Assembly: GCF_030867095.1 (NCBI RefSeq)
Contig: NC_081832.1
Location: forward strand, 56,157,444-56,221,443
Reading direction: 5' to 3'
From: Alligator mississippiensis
Lineage: Eukaryota; Chordata; Crocodylia; Alligatoridae
Length of the DNA stretch: 64,000 nt
A program made the position numbers and the translations under genes. Below the pieces are notes generated by a model, which saw nothing but the letters and a program-made list of their open reading frames with translations, had not been told where the DNA came from and did no database searches. Positions 25,501-37,608 of the stretch are shown here, one piece after another; positions within the stretch are counted from its first letter, which is position 1; each line of letters starts with the position of its first letter.

Positions 25501-26559
25501 AGACACTAGGTATAAAAAAGTGTTCACAGGATCTAGCTGAGGTTCAGGCAACTTAGTTTGAGGAGCCTAAACCCGAGTTGCAATCACTGAGTGCAAGTGG
25601 TCACCACTTGTGAGGATGGGGTGTGCAGGCATACGGAAGCAAGTAAATCATTGGAAGGGAAGGAGGGATCAGGGGAGGGGACTGTTGCATCCGGGGGGTA
25701 CTCTCTGGTCCAGAGGTGTGCTGGTTGTGGAGGTGGAAAACACCCTGATCAGGGTTGTTGGGTGGTAAAAAACAGCACAACTCTAGAGCTATGGAAAGTA
25801 GCTGGGCGTTCCCAGTCCCAGGACTGTGCTGGAGAAGCATGCCGGCATTCATTAGGCTGAGTTAACCTATTTTGAGTCAGGTTTATGCATGCTGATCTAA
25901 AGATAATTCTCATCTGACAAGACTAACTTCAGACTGGGCATACCATTTTTAGGGTGATCTCCATGTAATATTTGTATGCACCCACTGAAATCTCTCCCTA
26001 GACAAGGAGCTGACTGAACAATTTTGTTGTAAAATACCTCAAGTTGATAGGGAAAATATCTTTCAGATTCTGGCTATAGACAGAGAGCACATTTGTCACA
26101 GGACTGGTTGTGCTGTGACTTGTCCCAGAATGAAGAAGGCAAGGGATGCGCATGTCCACACATCATCCTTTCAAGAGGGTTTAAAGGGGTGGCTGAATGT
26201 ACAGATGCGCTTCCACTAGCAAGTAGCTACAGAGCGCAGATCGTAGAGTGCTTTGCATGCTATTCAAGTGCCCTTATGCTCTTGTGACTGACACTGCCAA
26301 ACAAACCACCCACTGGTTGCTCAAATTGTGGGTGGCAAAATTTTTGTTGGAGGGATTTGGGTGTGATTCTTTGAAGGGGGATGCTCATGTGTGCGCTCGC
26401 TGCCAAAAAAGGTGCAGTACATAGTTATGTCTGGCTCCTAATCCGCAGCAGCAGCAGCTGCTGCCCTGAAGATGTCTTGCCTGCAGGTTGGCACATTATA
26501 GCTGGGCAGATGTGGGAGCCCCTCCAAAACATGGAGCAGCTTTTCTCAGCCAGGCAGAC
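25501..26559. other. Noncoding stretch, probably partly the 5' side of the Harbinger element
   Basis: No gene is seen. A G-rich patch with short frames lies at 25590-25860. The part from about 26090 (CATGTCCACACATCATCC, AGAGCGCAGATCGTAGAG) could be the 5' non-coding region of the Harbinger transposon whose transposase starts just downstream, but I could not find matching terminal inverted repeats. Confidence 0.35.
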
Positions 26560-26806
26560 TAGCAATGATTTGTGGGAGTGAAAATCATGTCTACCTGAAA
26601 TGATGAGCAGTGGTGTGTGAACTTCCACACATTCAGAGGCATCTTCATGGAGATCTGTGCTGAGCTTGACCCACACATACAGCAGCAGACAATGGAGATG
26701 TAGGAGCCTTTTTCTGTGGAGAAATATGTTGCCATCACTATATGGGAGCTCGCAATCCTCAGACAGTCTTTGGTCCATGGCAAACCATTTTGGCATGGTG
26801 TTGCAA
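26560..26806 (+). pseudogene. PIF/Harbinger transposase, N-terminal part
   Basis: From 26602 one frame reads DEQWCVNFHTFRGIFMEICA, then ELDPHIQQQTMEM, a stop (26701-26703), then EPFSVEKYVAITIWELAI. This is the N-terminal helical region of Harbinger (DDE_Tnp_4 type) transposases, usually shaped W-x-NFRMs-xxTFxxLCxxLxPxI ... VAIxLWxLA. Similarity fades at about 26806, just where the protein should continue toward the catalytic domain. The catalytic half reappears at 28095. Between the two lies LTR-like sequence. The enzyme would cut and paste the element at 3-bp TWA targets. This copy is broken. Confidence 0.75.
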
Positions 26807-26869
26807 GTTTAGGCTCCAGGGGTGGCCATGATGCCCCCTGGTGACCACACAACCCTTTCCCAGGTCCAG

Positions 26870-28093
26870 TGTACCCTCCCCTTCTCACTCACTTGCCATG
26901 CCTTGGTGTATTTAGCTGATTGGAAGGGTGGCTATTTAATGAGTCTTAGAGTAAGCTGCCATTTCACTGACAGTCAGTAAGTCCCTCCAGGACTCCAGTT
27001 TTGACCCTGCCTTCCAGCTAAGTGGGTCCTGTCAGCTCATCTTTCCCCAGAGTGCCTGTAGCCTTAAGGGCTATTCACAGCCTCTGACCTCCCCTACAGC
27101 CATGCTCATGCCACTCAGGTGTTGCTGTAGTACCTCCCTTGTTGGAGCCTTGGTCTTCTTGGCCTGTACTTCTTTTCTTTTGCTGGGCCTTCTAGCCCAG
27201 GCCCACTGTGTAGGACCTGGCTTCTGAGCAATGCCATGGGCAATGAGCCTACTTTGACTCTGCATGGGCCCCCCAGACCTGCTTGGCTTCCACCTGAGCT
27301 AAGCTACCCTCTCTCTCTTGCCTGTTGCCTTCTTTTGGGCCAAAACCCAATCTGTGTCCTGGGCCCCTAACCCCCAGTGGGCTCAGGATACCTACATGCC
27401 ATGATAGTCCCAAACCCAAACCACCAAATTAAAATGTAACCAAGGAATAAGCACATTGGCTATAACAAACTTAATCCACTATAGGTGCAAACATCAACAG
27501 TAGTCTGCTGCCTGGCAATAAGGCTTCCTCTTACCCAGGGTTGTATACCCCTGTAAACCATCGACAACTCACTGGTAGTCCCCAGCACAGCTCAGAAGTG
27601 AGCCAGGTATCCTCCGGAAGCTTTCCAGACCAGGAGTTCTTCACTCTGCAGTTTGCTGGGCTAGACTGCCTGATCTGGCTCAGGATCTAGGTTTATAATC
27701 GGCCTAAGCCCCACCCCTTCCAGCAGGTGGTGCTCCAGTCCCATAGCTTTCTCATTAGGGCCTGAAGACTGGTTGCCAGGCAGCCTTTGACTGTTGCTCT
27801 AGCAGCCCTTTGCTGCCTGAAGTAGTCTCTGTCTCATTGTCTGGCAGCTAGTTCTACAACAGGCAGTCATAGCCTGTTGCCCCAAACTGCCTATTCATTC
27901 CCCTGCAGCCAACTCACCCTCGGCAGAGTTCTCCTGACTATCCTGAAGGTGTATCCTTTTTCTCTCACTGTGCATCTCCCTGCCATTCTTTGCTGCCTTC
28001 CCTCTGGTAGCTGGTCTGTGGTCAGCTGTCTGAGCTCTGTCAGCTGAAGTTTCTCTCATTACAGTAACATGGAGCCCCAGGCTTTCTGTTACA
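26870..28093 (-). repeat. LTR-like insertion splitting the Harbinger transposase (minus orientation favoured; left edge uncertain)
   Basis: The right edge at 28093 ends ...CTGTTACA on the + strand, that is TGTAACAG read on the minus strand, the TG...CA form of an LTR end. On the minus strand a GC-rich box (GGGGTGGGGC) is followed by GATTATAAACC (around 27690-27700), a plausible TATA box. No protein domain is present. The minus frame at 27071-27265 is not recognisable. The left edge is not fixed: I could not find a copy of the GATGG that follows 28093. The region could instead be an intron-like or unrelated insertion. Confidence 0.45.
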
Positions 28094-28770
28094 GATGGGC
28101 AAATCAATGACTGGAGAGATATATAATATGACCCAACAGATGATAGCCCTGCACATCATATGCCTTGTATTCCCACCAGAAGTCATGGACAGGTCTGCCA
28201 ACCTGGGGTTCCCCAAATGCATGGGTACTGCTGACAGCACATATATCACCATCCTTTCCCCTGTGCACCATGGTCATGAATTCATCAACTGGAAGGAACA
28301 TTCTTGATCATGCTTCTGGCAGTTGTTAACTACCATGGCCACTTCATGCATGTAAATGTTAACTGATCAGGCAGAGTGTACAATGCCAGAATATTTAATA
28401 GATCCCTCTTCCCTAAGGTGGTGGAATGGAGAGTTTGCCCCTGGTGTGCCTGAAATACAGGATGAAGAAGTTACTTCACTCCCACTGCTAATCGGGGACC
28501 CTGCCTACTCACTGCATCTCTGGTATATGAAGCCTTTCACTGGGTGCCTGGATGCTCACAAGGATTTATTTAACTACCAGCTTAGCAACCGGAAGAATGG
28601 GTGTGGAGTGTGCTTTCAGGTACCTCAAGGCTTGCTGGAGGTGCCTGAGGACATGCATGGCAGCCAGCAACTACAATGAGCCCTGGTTTGTGGTCCTTGC
28701 ATTTGTTCTGTGCAATGTCTGTGAGGCCAAGGGGGAGACCCTGCCAAACAGTGCAAGATTTTGCTAGTCA
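28094..28770 (+). pseudogene. PIF/Harbinger transposase, catalytic part
   Basis: The frames read EVMDRSANLGFPKCMGTADS with the first catalytic Asp (GTADSTYI, around 28230), then FINWKEHS, a stop, then HGHFMHVNV. The second site reads VYNARIF with Asn where Asp is usual (VHDARxF). PLLIGDPAYSLHLWYMKPFTG and FNYQLSNRKNG follow, and finally VECAFRYLKACWRCL with the catalytic Glu retained (around 28600) and VVLAFVLCNVCE (helix with the usual CCVLHNxCE pattern). At least three frame changes or stops occur. Harbinger transposases are about 350-400 residues; both halves together cover most of that. Terminal inverted repeats were not located. Confidence 0.85.
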
Positions 28771-31700
28771 AGGTACAGCAGCCCATGGCTCCTACAAATG
28801 ATGTGCAAGTGGATTCTCAAAACATGGTCTCCCATGACAAGAGCAATGTCTGTTCTTTGCCTCCAAGAATCATATTTGTGTAGGTAAGAAACTGTAACCA
28901 TCATGCTAGAAACAAAGTCACTTTTGTTATAATAAATACTATCCATCTGGACTTACCAAGGAAAGGTGGAACTCAGCATACTGTTTTTTCTACATCTTAC
29001 ACTTGTATTATAATTTAGTTTTATTATGAAATCAAGCTTTCTGATGCCATGAGCCAGATAAACCTGGATAAATTAGTATTACAGTTAACCATTCTGTTAC
29101 CTTTGCATTTGAATTCTTATGCTTTGTAAACTGAAGCAAGTTAGCTCAATATGAGTTAGCCCAATAAGTAGTGATTGAAACGCCAGATGTATAGAGCCCT
29201 CATTGTCTCCTTTTCCTAAGACTATACTGCTTAAGAAGTTCTGTTTGAGATCTTGTATTTTTTGAATAAAAGGTGGGTTTTAAAGACATGGAACAGTGCT
29301 AGATGTTAAATTGACTATGCAGAAGAAATTAACATAAATAATTAAAATTAGTGCCTATGTTTATTCAGTACAGACCAAGGAGTGGGTGGGGAAGAGGGTA
29401 TTGTACCTTGCTGGTCTATAGGAATCTGCAAACAAATAAGCAAATCAATAAAGAGACATGGGCTTTAGAGCAGGATTAGAGAAAGACAGACAGTGCTAAT
29501 GGGGATGACTGAGCTGAGTTACCAAACAGGCAAGAGGAACCTGCAACAAATGAACATGAAGAGGTTTAAAAAGGCACCATGGAAAGAACATTTAAAAAGA
29601 CAAAACCATGCAAGTGTAAGGCTGAGGGTTGTTTGTCATATTTTTGACAGTCCAAGTTTCCTGCTTAAAGGAGCTTGTGTACTTCATTGTATTATCAACT
29701 AAAGAATTGCAGCACTAAAGCAGCATTTCAGCTTCTGCTTTGTCTCCAGAGAATGTATCTGTCCATAATCACTAACTACAGATAAAAAAAAAAAAGAACT
29801 ACGCAATAAAATACCATGACAAGGAGCTTGATTCTTTATAGTTTCTCTACAAACAATTTTCAGCAGTTTATACAACCTGTGTTCACCTAATTGGCATGCT
29901 CTGTAGTACTTACTAGTACTGCACAGAATCATGGCTCAATATATAAGGCTGTTTTTGAAAAGTAGGTCTAGTTGCACCAGGGCTATTACTGGGTAACAGC
30001 AAGCTGATAAGGCCACATAAAAGGTCCATTCATTGACTATTGAACCTGAAACACAGTCCAAGGAAATATCTACCCTCATCCCTCAATATTTGATTCCTTT
30101 TTCCTCCTCTTTCATTCTTGACCACAGAACAATATCAAGGTTGCATCAATGGTTCCCTAGTTTGAGGTTATGTTGGTGTACTGAGGCAGTCTTGGAAGTA
30201 AATTTACCTCAGAGTCTATATTCAGCACAGCACAATACAATAAAGAGCCATTTCAGACCAGAAAAAGAAATCCAAATGCCATGCTTTCCAACAGAAAACA
30301 GGAGACGAGCACGAGGAAAATAATAAGAAAGGGAATGGATTTACCATTTATATTTTTGCAGGTGCCTCCTCATCATTGCTCTGTGTGTCTGAATACCTGC
30401 TTGGGAAAAAGACTCCCAAAGTCAATTTCTAGAGTATAGTATTTGATTCTCATATAACACTTTTGAGAGAACAACTGACTTTTGGGAGCTTCTTTTTGTG
30501 AAAGCAACAAAAATATATATTAAGGATCCTGTAATAGTTTGCTACGTCCAATGGTTGGCAAATTGTCTGGTAACAGTTTTGACAATATAGAAGGTCGGTA
30601 GTGACGTCCAGGCTCAAAAAATTCTGCTTTCAGAAGTCTCTTTTCTCAGCAGTGTTGCTCCTGGTTTTTGCCAAGAATCCTGCTATGGCCAACCACACTA
30701 GCAGCCACCCTTTCTTTGTTCTGAAATGCAGATTTTCAACTTTCCAAACTCCAGAGAAGTTGTGGCAAGCTTCAACTGAAATCCACTGCCAGCTAACTCA
30801 TTGTCCCAAGGTGTTTCTAACTGAATGGGCAAATCATTAAGATTTAACAACCAATATTATTTCTAGTCTGGTCCACATGTAACAGCACTGACAGCTGATA
30901 GTGGATGCACTGAGGCCTCCCAAAATACAGCAGTTTCTTCAATTAGAATTCATAGGCCATGCACAGACAAATTTCCCCAATGGCTATAACCAACTTACCC
31001 CACCCTGCCTGCAAGAGTATTGTTTCATTCAAAGAAAGTACATTTTTTCCTAGCAACTGTACATACCAGAAAAAGTCTCAGTGTGAAGCAAAGCCATCTG
31101 TGCCTTTCAGAGGGAGACTATATTTGTTATAAAAGGACATTGTCAATTTGTAATCTAGTCAAGTTAAAAAAAAGAAAGAAAGATGTAAAAGTAGTTCCAT
31201 GTACTACACTTGCCCTTGGGTCTTCCTGACAGTGTTCTCTGGTTTTCACAGTTACATTTTCCTATTTCTTTAAATATTCTTTACTCCCATATTGCTGTGT
31301 GAGATTCACACAAACAGCATGGGGAACTGACTGATATACAGGGGAAACAGAAACACTGCCTATGCAGAGTGCTATCAAATGGATGAAGTAAACAACACAA
31401 AAAAGAAAGAAAAAGATTTTCATTTCTCATCTTTTCCAGATACAATAAGCTCAAGTGCTGCTGGGTAAAGCAGAAGCAGAACTAGTCAGAAAATGGGAAA
31501 AATGCAGGAATTTTTTACTTCAGAAAATCTAAATCAAAATATTTTTCTCCAAAAACTAAATTATTTTGATTCTCAAATACTACCATCGTGCCTCATGTAC
31601 CTATTCTCATCTGCCAGAGTAAGTTAGAAGAGAGATTTATATAACTTCTAAAATCAAGGAAAGGGACTTATCACAGGACTGTTGAATCCAGAGCAACTGT

Positions 31701-32179
31701 TTTGTCTGTGTACTATTATTCTATACTTAGCGAAGCTGAACAGCACTAATTTTCCTCTATTTTATTCTGGAAAGGAGAAAGGAGACAAAACAACTACACC
31801 AGATCAGCTGGTGCATGTTCCTGAACAGTAATCCCTCCCCTGCTGATTTTTAGCATTATTGTTGACTTATCCATGCCATAAATCAGTTTCCATAGTCAGA
31901 ATATGTTTTTCCCTCTTAGTAAGCCATGAATGTTTGCATCACAGTGAAACCCAATCCATGCCTAGGAGCCCAATCCATGGATTAGAATGGGAAAACTACA
32001 CCCTAATGAAGGATTTTTACATTAAAACATTTTATTATTCGTTGTTTTATGAAAAAATGAAGTTTTCCACGGGAGACATTTATGAATATTTTAGTCAAAA
32101 ACCCAGTTGTCCATCAAAACCAGTTTCAACCACAGATTTTTTACCTGCCCAAAATGAAATTTATAAAACTTTCTGGATA
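28771..32179. other. Anonymous AT-rich noncoding DNA
   Basis: No gene is seen. Its first 150 bp may be the 3' non-coding end of the Harbinger element. Short frames (30033-30323, 30601-30840, 31859-32182) carry no motif that I recognise. Confidence 0.5.
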
Positions 32180-33830
32180 TAAAACATGCCAGATAGGGTA
32201 GAGAATAAGCAGGGCAGAAATGACTGCCTCCCTACTGTTGCCATAGAACTGGTGTGTGATCAATTAAAGAGATGTAATTAAATATTAGATATACATAAGT
32301 CAGAAGGACCGAATGAACACCATCTGAGGGTGCTGAAGAAGCTGGCCAATGTTATCATGGAGCCCCTGGCAAAACAGTTCCAAAACTCATGGCATTCTGG
32401 AGAGGTCCTTGAGGACTGGAAGAGGGTCAATGTTGTGCCCATCTTCAAGAAGGGGAGGAGGGCAGACCCGGGTAACCCGGGTTAGGCCTATTAGCCTAAC
32501 TTCTATCCCAGGAAAAATCCTGAAAAAATTCATTAAGGAGTCTAGGTGCAATAGGCTTGCAGAAGATAGGATTCTGAGCGACAGCCAGCATGGCTTCGTC
32601 GCGGGCAGGTCTCGTGTTACTAACCTCATTTCCTCTTACGATCAGGTGACTCACCACCTAGATCAAGGAGAACTGGTGGATATTGTATACCTTGACTTCC
32701 AAAAAGTCTTTGATCTGGTATCCTACAATGTTCTCATGACAAAATTGGAAGATACCAGACTTAACTGTGAAACAGTTAGGTGGGTACAAAGCTAGCTGTG
32801 GGGTAGAACCCAGAGAGTCCTAATGAATGGATCTGTGTCGTGCTGGTGAGAAGTGGGCAGTGGTGTCCTGAAGGGGTTGGTGCTTGATCCTGTACTTTTC
32901 AACATCTTCATCAATGATTTGGATGAGGAGGTAAAGAGCTCACTGGCCAAGTTCACAGATGACACCAAGTTATGGGGAAGTGCGGTCATGCTTGAAGATA
33001 GGCTACAGATGCAGGCAGATCTAGATAGGCTAGCAAGATAGGCGAGTCAGAACCAGACCAAGTTCAACATTGAGAAACGTAAAGTGCTCCACCTGGGGAT
33101 GATCAATCCCCTGCACACCTACAGGCTTGGCAACACCAACCTAACCATCTCTATGAATGAAAGAGACTTGGGGATAATAATAGACCACAGCATGAATATG
33201 AGCTGGCAGGGGAACTCTGTTGCCAGCAGGGCAAATAATACTTTGGCACGCATCAATCGATGCATCTCCAACAAGACCAAGGAGGTGATTCTTCTGCTCT
33301 ACTTGGCACTAGTGATACTCCAACTGGAGTACCGTGTCCAGTTCTGGGCGCCACACTTTAACAAGGATGTGGTACAACTTGAGAGAATCCAAAGAAAAGC
33401 CACCTGTATGATCAGAGGCTTGCACAACAAGCCATACGAGGAAAGGCTGAGGGACCTGGGGCTTTTCAGCCTGAAAAAGAGAAGGGTGAGAGGGGACTTG
33501 GTTGCAGGGGAGTACATCAGGGGTTCGGTGAACAACTGTTCACCAGCGCACCCTTGAGGAGAACCAGGAGTAATGGCCATAAACTCCTGAAAGACTTTCA
33601 GGCTCAACATTAGGAAAAACTTCTTCATAGTTAGGGTGTCCAGACTGTGGAATAAGCTCCCTCCAGAGGTAATACAATCACTTTCCCTGGAAATCTTCAA
33701 GAGGAGACTGGATAGTCATCTTGCTGGGGTCACCTGACCCCACCTGTCTTTCCTGCCTAGTGAAGGGGCTGGACCTGATGACCTTCTGAGGTCCCTTCCA
33801 GCCTTACAATCTATGAAGGCATTTGATTTT
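32180..33830 (+). mobile_element. CR1 LINE, 5'-truncated
   Basis: The element keeps the RT region of ORF2 and the 3' end, but no endonuclease or ORF1; 5' truncation is normal for CR1. After the coding part, a 3' tail runs ACATTAGGAAAAACTTCTTC, GTGGAATAAGCTCCCTCC, CTTCAAGAGGAGACTGGATA, GACCTGATGACC, and ends TTACAATCTATGAAGG near 33820. This is the standard vertebrate CR1 3' region, which normally ends in short ATTCTATG repeats. The copy is moderately diverged. No flanking duplication was found, as is usual for CR1. Confidence 0.93.
32230..33560 (+). pseudogene. CR1 ORF2 reverse transcriptase (broken)
   Basis: The leading segment reads CDQLKRCN, stop, ILDIHKSEGPNEHHLRVLKK and EDWKRVNVVPIFKKGRR. 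A frameshift near 32470 follows. The main frame (32349-33557) then reads PISLTSIPGKILKKFIKE, SDSQHGFVAGRS and YLDFQKVFDLVS (motif A, Asp at 32694-32696). Next come FNIFINDLDEEV and FTDDTKLWGSA (motif C at 32952-32963, usually FADD), then VLHLGMINPLHTYRLG, ERDLGIIID and the C-terminal LEYRVQFWAPHFNKD. Stops at 32793, 32847 and 33039 lie in the same frame, so they look like point mutations. The enzyme reverse-transcribes LINE RNA at a nicked target. This copy is inactive. Confidence 0.92.
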
Positions 33831-33984
33831 AAGAGAAATACTATAGAGGCTAAACCATCCAATAACCATAAGGTAGACTGGATTTCCCTTACTTGTGTTT
33901 ACTACCAATGTTCATCCAAGAAATCCCATTAAACAAGAAGCCTGGATTAACAGATGCCTATAGACATGCTCATTTATGTACTTA

Positions 33985-34275
33985 TTAGAATATGTCAGAG
34001 CAGACTCAATTAATTGGGTTTCTCCACAATCTATTTAGAATGCTCCAGAATTGCCTCACTGTCACGTGTTTTAAGCCCCCATGCATTTCAAAATGGCCAA
34101 GGGAGTGCTTTATCTAAACCTTGTCAGAGGTGCTTTAGATAAAGTGTCCCGCAGCCATTTTGAAATGCAAAGGGGCTTAATACACACAACAATAAGCCAT
34201 TTTAATTAGAGTAGCTGTCTGGGAACTACTCTAATAAAAATCCCAATCCTGAGCACGTGCATTGGCAGCCATGGC
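33985..34275. repeat. Repeat family A, copy 1, with a 120-bp palindrome
   Basis: The segment begins CAGAGCAGACTCAATTAATT and contains a long palindrome at 34066-34185. In this, GTGTTTTAAGCCCCCATGC and CATTTCAAAATGGC pair with GCCATTTTGAAATG and GGGGCTTAATACAC on the other side of a short centre. It continues ATTTTAATTAGAGTAGCTG. The same order of phrases recurs at 55.09-55.33 kb, so this is a dispersed family. The foldback layout suggests a MITE. No TSD was identified. Confidence 0.65.
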
Positions 34276-35467
34276 AGTATTCAAGTAAGAGGTCCGTCCC
34301 GTCCCCGTCCCCCGCCCCATATTTAAGAGTAACACAATCTACCTGTTTTGCCTCACAGCTCCAAGCAGATACTTGCTGAAATTTGTAAGTGATCAGAACT
34401 ACTTAGGGAACAAGAGTCTTATCAGTCTAAGTAGATCTCCTTCCTGGAAAAGCACTGAAAAGTTCTTTAGCAAAACCAGTCACATGTTTTGGATTGGTGT
34501 CACACCCTAAGGGAAAAAATTTGATCACCTGTTTGCGATTAGCCTAATTACTGCTCTCTATGTTTATGCAAACAAGCAGTCTTTGTTGTTCTTTGCTCAA
34601 TGGAACACAACATGCATAGGCATCAGGCTGCTTGAAGGAAATTTCTCTTTAGGTCAGCTACATTTTTGGCCTACTAGTATTGGCAAGATCCTTCTAGGCT
34701 CTAGTGATAGGCAGACAAAACAGTCTGATGAGCTGCCAAAATAAATTAATAGTGATTGAGTTGTCAGTCATCCAGAATTGTGTCAGAAAGGTTATCCAGG
34801 AACAAAGGATAATAATATATTTGGCTAGTGGAGGTATACAGCAGCCTCAGTAGAAGAAGTATGATCTCATGTTTATGGCATATGATTTCAGTACTAGGAA
34901 TAATATCTGGTTTCCTTTCATATCTCTAATTTAATCTTCCTGAATAATTTAGGGCAGAACATTTAACCTTTCTTTGTCTCATCTTTTCTATTGATGAAAA
35001 AGGACTAATAATGCTCTATATCTTTACCTCAGGGTATTCTGGGGCTTAGCACACTAACATTTGCAAAAGTACTTCTTATTTTCATATTATCTACCATCTG
35101 AGGATGGCAAAGCACTATCATTATTAATGTGCACATTTTTATTGATGTTTTTTGGAGGGTAGCAAACAGTCAAATGGTGAAATATATGATCAGGAATAAG
35201 CTAAGAGACAAACAGATGCAATGCGAAAAATGATGTATGATAGCTTTTCTCTTAGTCCTAGCGAGATCCACATTTAGACCATTAACTGCATAAAGAAAAC
35301 ACAATGAAAAAAAATCTCATGAATAAAATTCAAAGATCAGCTTAATTCTGAAGAAGGACCAAGTGAAAAATACTTCTTACCCTGTTATCCAATTTTCCCC
35401 TGAGTATTCAGAGAGCTATCTTCTTACTTGGCTGAGGTTTTGTGTATAGTGAAGTATGGCTCTAATG
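34276..35467. other. Anonymous AT-rich noncoding DNA
   Basis: No gene or repeat family is recognised in this stretch, apart from a CG-containing C-run (GTCCCGTCCCCGTCCCC) near 34297-34313. Confidence 0.5.
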
Positions 35468-35751
35468 TACTAAGGCTCACCTTCCAGCCCAGAGGCTGAA
35501 TCCAACCTACACAGCCACATTAACCAGCCTGTGGGGCTCCCCACAGGTCTGAATATTTGGCATCACAGAAGCAGTAGAAGAGTTAATTACTCCCAAAGCC
35601 ACAGCCAAAGCCCCTTCTCCCTGCCCCCCCCCCCCCCTGCCAAATTTCTGGGCCCAGGGAGAGCCCCCAGATCCACAGGCAGGATCCAGCCCATGGATAG
35701 GCCCCACACCACTCATCTGGCCTGCGAAGCCAGAAAGGTTGAGCACCACTG
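35468..35751. mobile_element. hAT-like MITE (284 bp)
   Basis: The right end reads GCCAGAAAGGTTGAGCACC followed by ACTG, the complement of a CAGTGGTGCTCAACCTTTC hAT terminus. The left end, TACTAAGGCTCACCTTCCAG, is a diverged inverted copy. Candidate flanks are CTCTAATG (35460-35467) and TTCTAAGT (35752-35759), five of eight matching. The body carries a C-run of about 14 and GGCAGGATCCAGCCCATGG. No coding capacity: the frames on both strands (35507-35791) are artefacts. Confidence 0.65.
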
Positions 35752-35759
35752 TTCTAAGT

Positions 35760-37042
35760 CATGCTGGAAAACACCTGTCACACTTGTGTGATGGTACCAA
35801 GGCCCCATTAATCAATTCTGAGCATTGGCCTTCAGAGGAAATCTCTTTCCTCTTAACATTCTTGGGTCTAATAAAATGGGGTTGGGGAGTGAGGTTGTAT
35901 TAAATAAACTGTGTGTTATGCTAATGTAGATCAGGAACACCAGTGCTGAAGCAACAAGAATGATGCCAGCATAAAACTGATCTACGTAAGGTCACAATTA
36001 GTTCTAATATTTTAGGAAGAAAGGGACTTCCCAGTACAAATGAAAACAGCATGTCACAAAAGAGGGATAATTCTATTTCACATTATATAATATAGTTTTG
36101 TTTTGAACTGTTCCAGTCCAGCAACACAAAACTATTTTGCACAACAAGATAGTCCCATGTAGGTGACTTTGGTAGAGCAGCCTGGAGTCTTTGAGGTGAG
36201 CCACTGACATTAGCAAAATGAAAGAGAGGGAAAAACACCTGAAGTTGCTTTCTTGGCTCCCCCTTCTCCTTGCTGCCAGGAATCACAGGGAGCACTGAGA
36301 CACAGATGGATTACTGCACTGAAAAGACTATTGGTGATTTTATTGATGAGCCTCTCAAATCATCACTAAAACAAAATAAGCTGTTCGTTTCCCAGCTGGA
36401 GTCAAATGGACTGATGAGTGTTGTCTCAACCTCAGCTGATGATAAACGAGGCTATCCATCCCATTCAGGTCCTTGACCCAAATTCACAGTTAGTCCAGTG
36501 ACCCAGCCAAAGCCTTTGAGAGAGAAAAGAAAAGACTGTCTAATGAAGCTTGTCACCACTCTTACTATTGCTCCTTGTCACTGTAGCTGTAATTGATTTG
36601 CCAAAGAGCTATTTTTCAATAATCAACAGAGCAGCGAAGTCACTTCATAAAAAGTTAAACTCTTTCCCTCACCCCCTCCATCTTTCTCTCCTGCTAATAT
36701 ACCCAGAAGACTACAAAAATACCCCTCTAAAATTTTTCTCTTTTATTATAGGGAGACAAATGGAGATACCATAAATAAATAAATACTTTACTTACATTGC
36801 TTAATTTGTTATTTGTAGACATTAGCCTAACTGATGTCATGGCCTCAGTGTTACACCCCGTTACAATACAATTCAAAAGAAAACCCCTGCCTTGAAAATC
36901 TTACTGTCTTATTTTGTAAAATAATCTTCAGAAAGCAGAATCTGGCAAAGATTGATTAAAGTAGGAGTCCTGCCAGAAATCTGTCTGCCACATAGCCCTA
37001 AACTTTAAGTACATCAATAGAACCTTGACACATATGCCTAAA
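35760..37042. other. Anonymous noncoding DNA
   Basis: No gene or repeat family recognised. Frames at 36083-36295 (minus), 36270-36476 and 36550-36774 (plus) show no motif. Confidence 0.45.
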
Positions 37043-37045
37043 TTA

Positions 37046-37605
37046 GGGTGCATCTACACATGCAATTAATACACCCAAATTTTCTGCACAGAAAATTCAG
37101 ACACATTAAAATATACCTGGATGTATGTAAGTGGGAGCAAATGGAGCCTGACAGGAGCAGCCTAGTCCAGGGGTGCTCCTGCCTTGCTCTGCCTGCCTGC
37201 AGCAGCCAGGGAGAGCTTCAGGCTCTGGCTGCAGCTGCCTAGATTCAAGCTCTGACCTGGCAGGGAGCATGGGGTGGGGGAAGGGGTCAGGCCTGGGCTC
37301 CAGGATGTTGAGCAGAAGCTGTCCCTGGCTCCAGCTTCTCCTCTGCCCCTAAGCCAAGAGCCAGTTGTGGCCCCCCACTGCCTGGGCTGACCCAGGAGCA
37401 TTTGCTCCTGGGTCAGCATCTACACAAGTGTTCAGGTGATCTCATGTAAAGCTCCATTGGCTGGTACTAGTATGTGTCTGTACTAGCAAACAGCATATTA
37501 CATTAATCTACTGTGCAGTAATTGCCACACATGTATAGACCATGATGCTTTATTGAACATTAGATTAGTCTAATGTGCAGTAAAGCACATTTGTAGATGT
37601 GCCCT
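37046..37605. mobile_element. TIR element family B, copy 1 (560 bp)
   Basis: The left end GGGTGCATCTACACATGC and the right end GCACATTTGTAGATGTGCCC are inverted repeats. TTA lies on both sides (37043-37045 and 37606-37608), a possible 3-bp duplication of the kind Harbinger-type elements make. The interior is a GC-rich block (37140-37420) with CAGGAGCA and TGCTCCTG phrases. The right part carries TGTGCAGTAATTGCC / TGTGCAGTAAAGC. No transposase is encoded. A related copy starts at 39151. Confidence 0.7.
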
Positions 37606-37608
37606 TTA

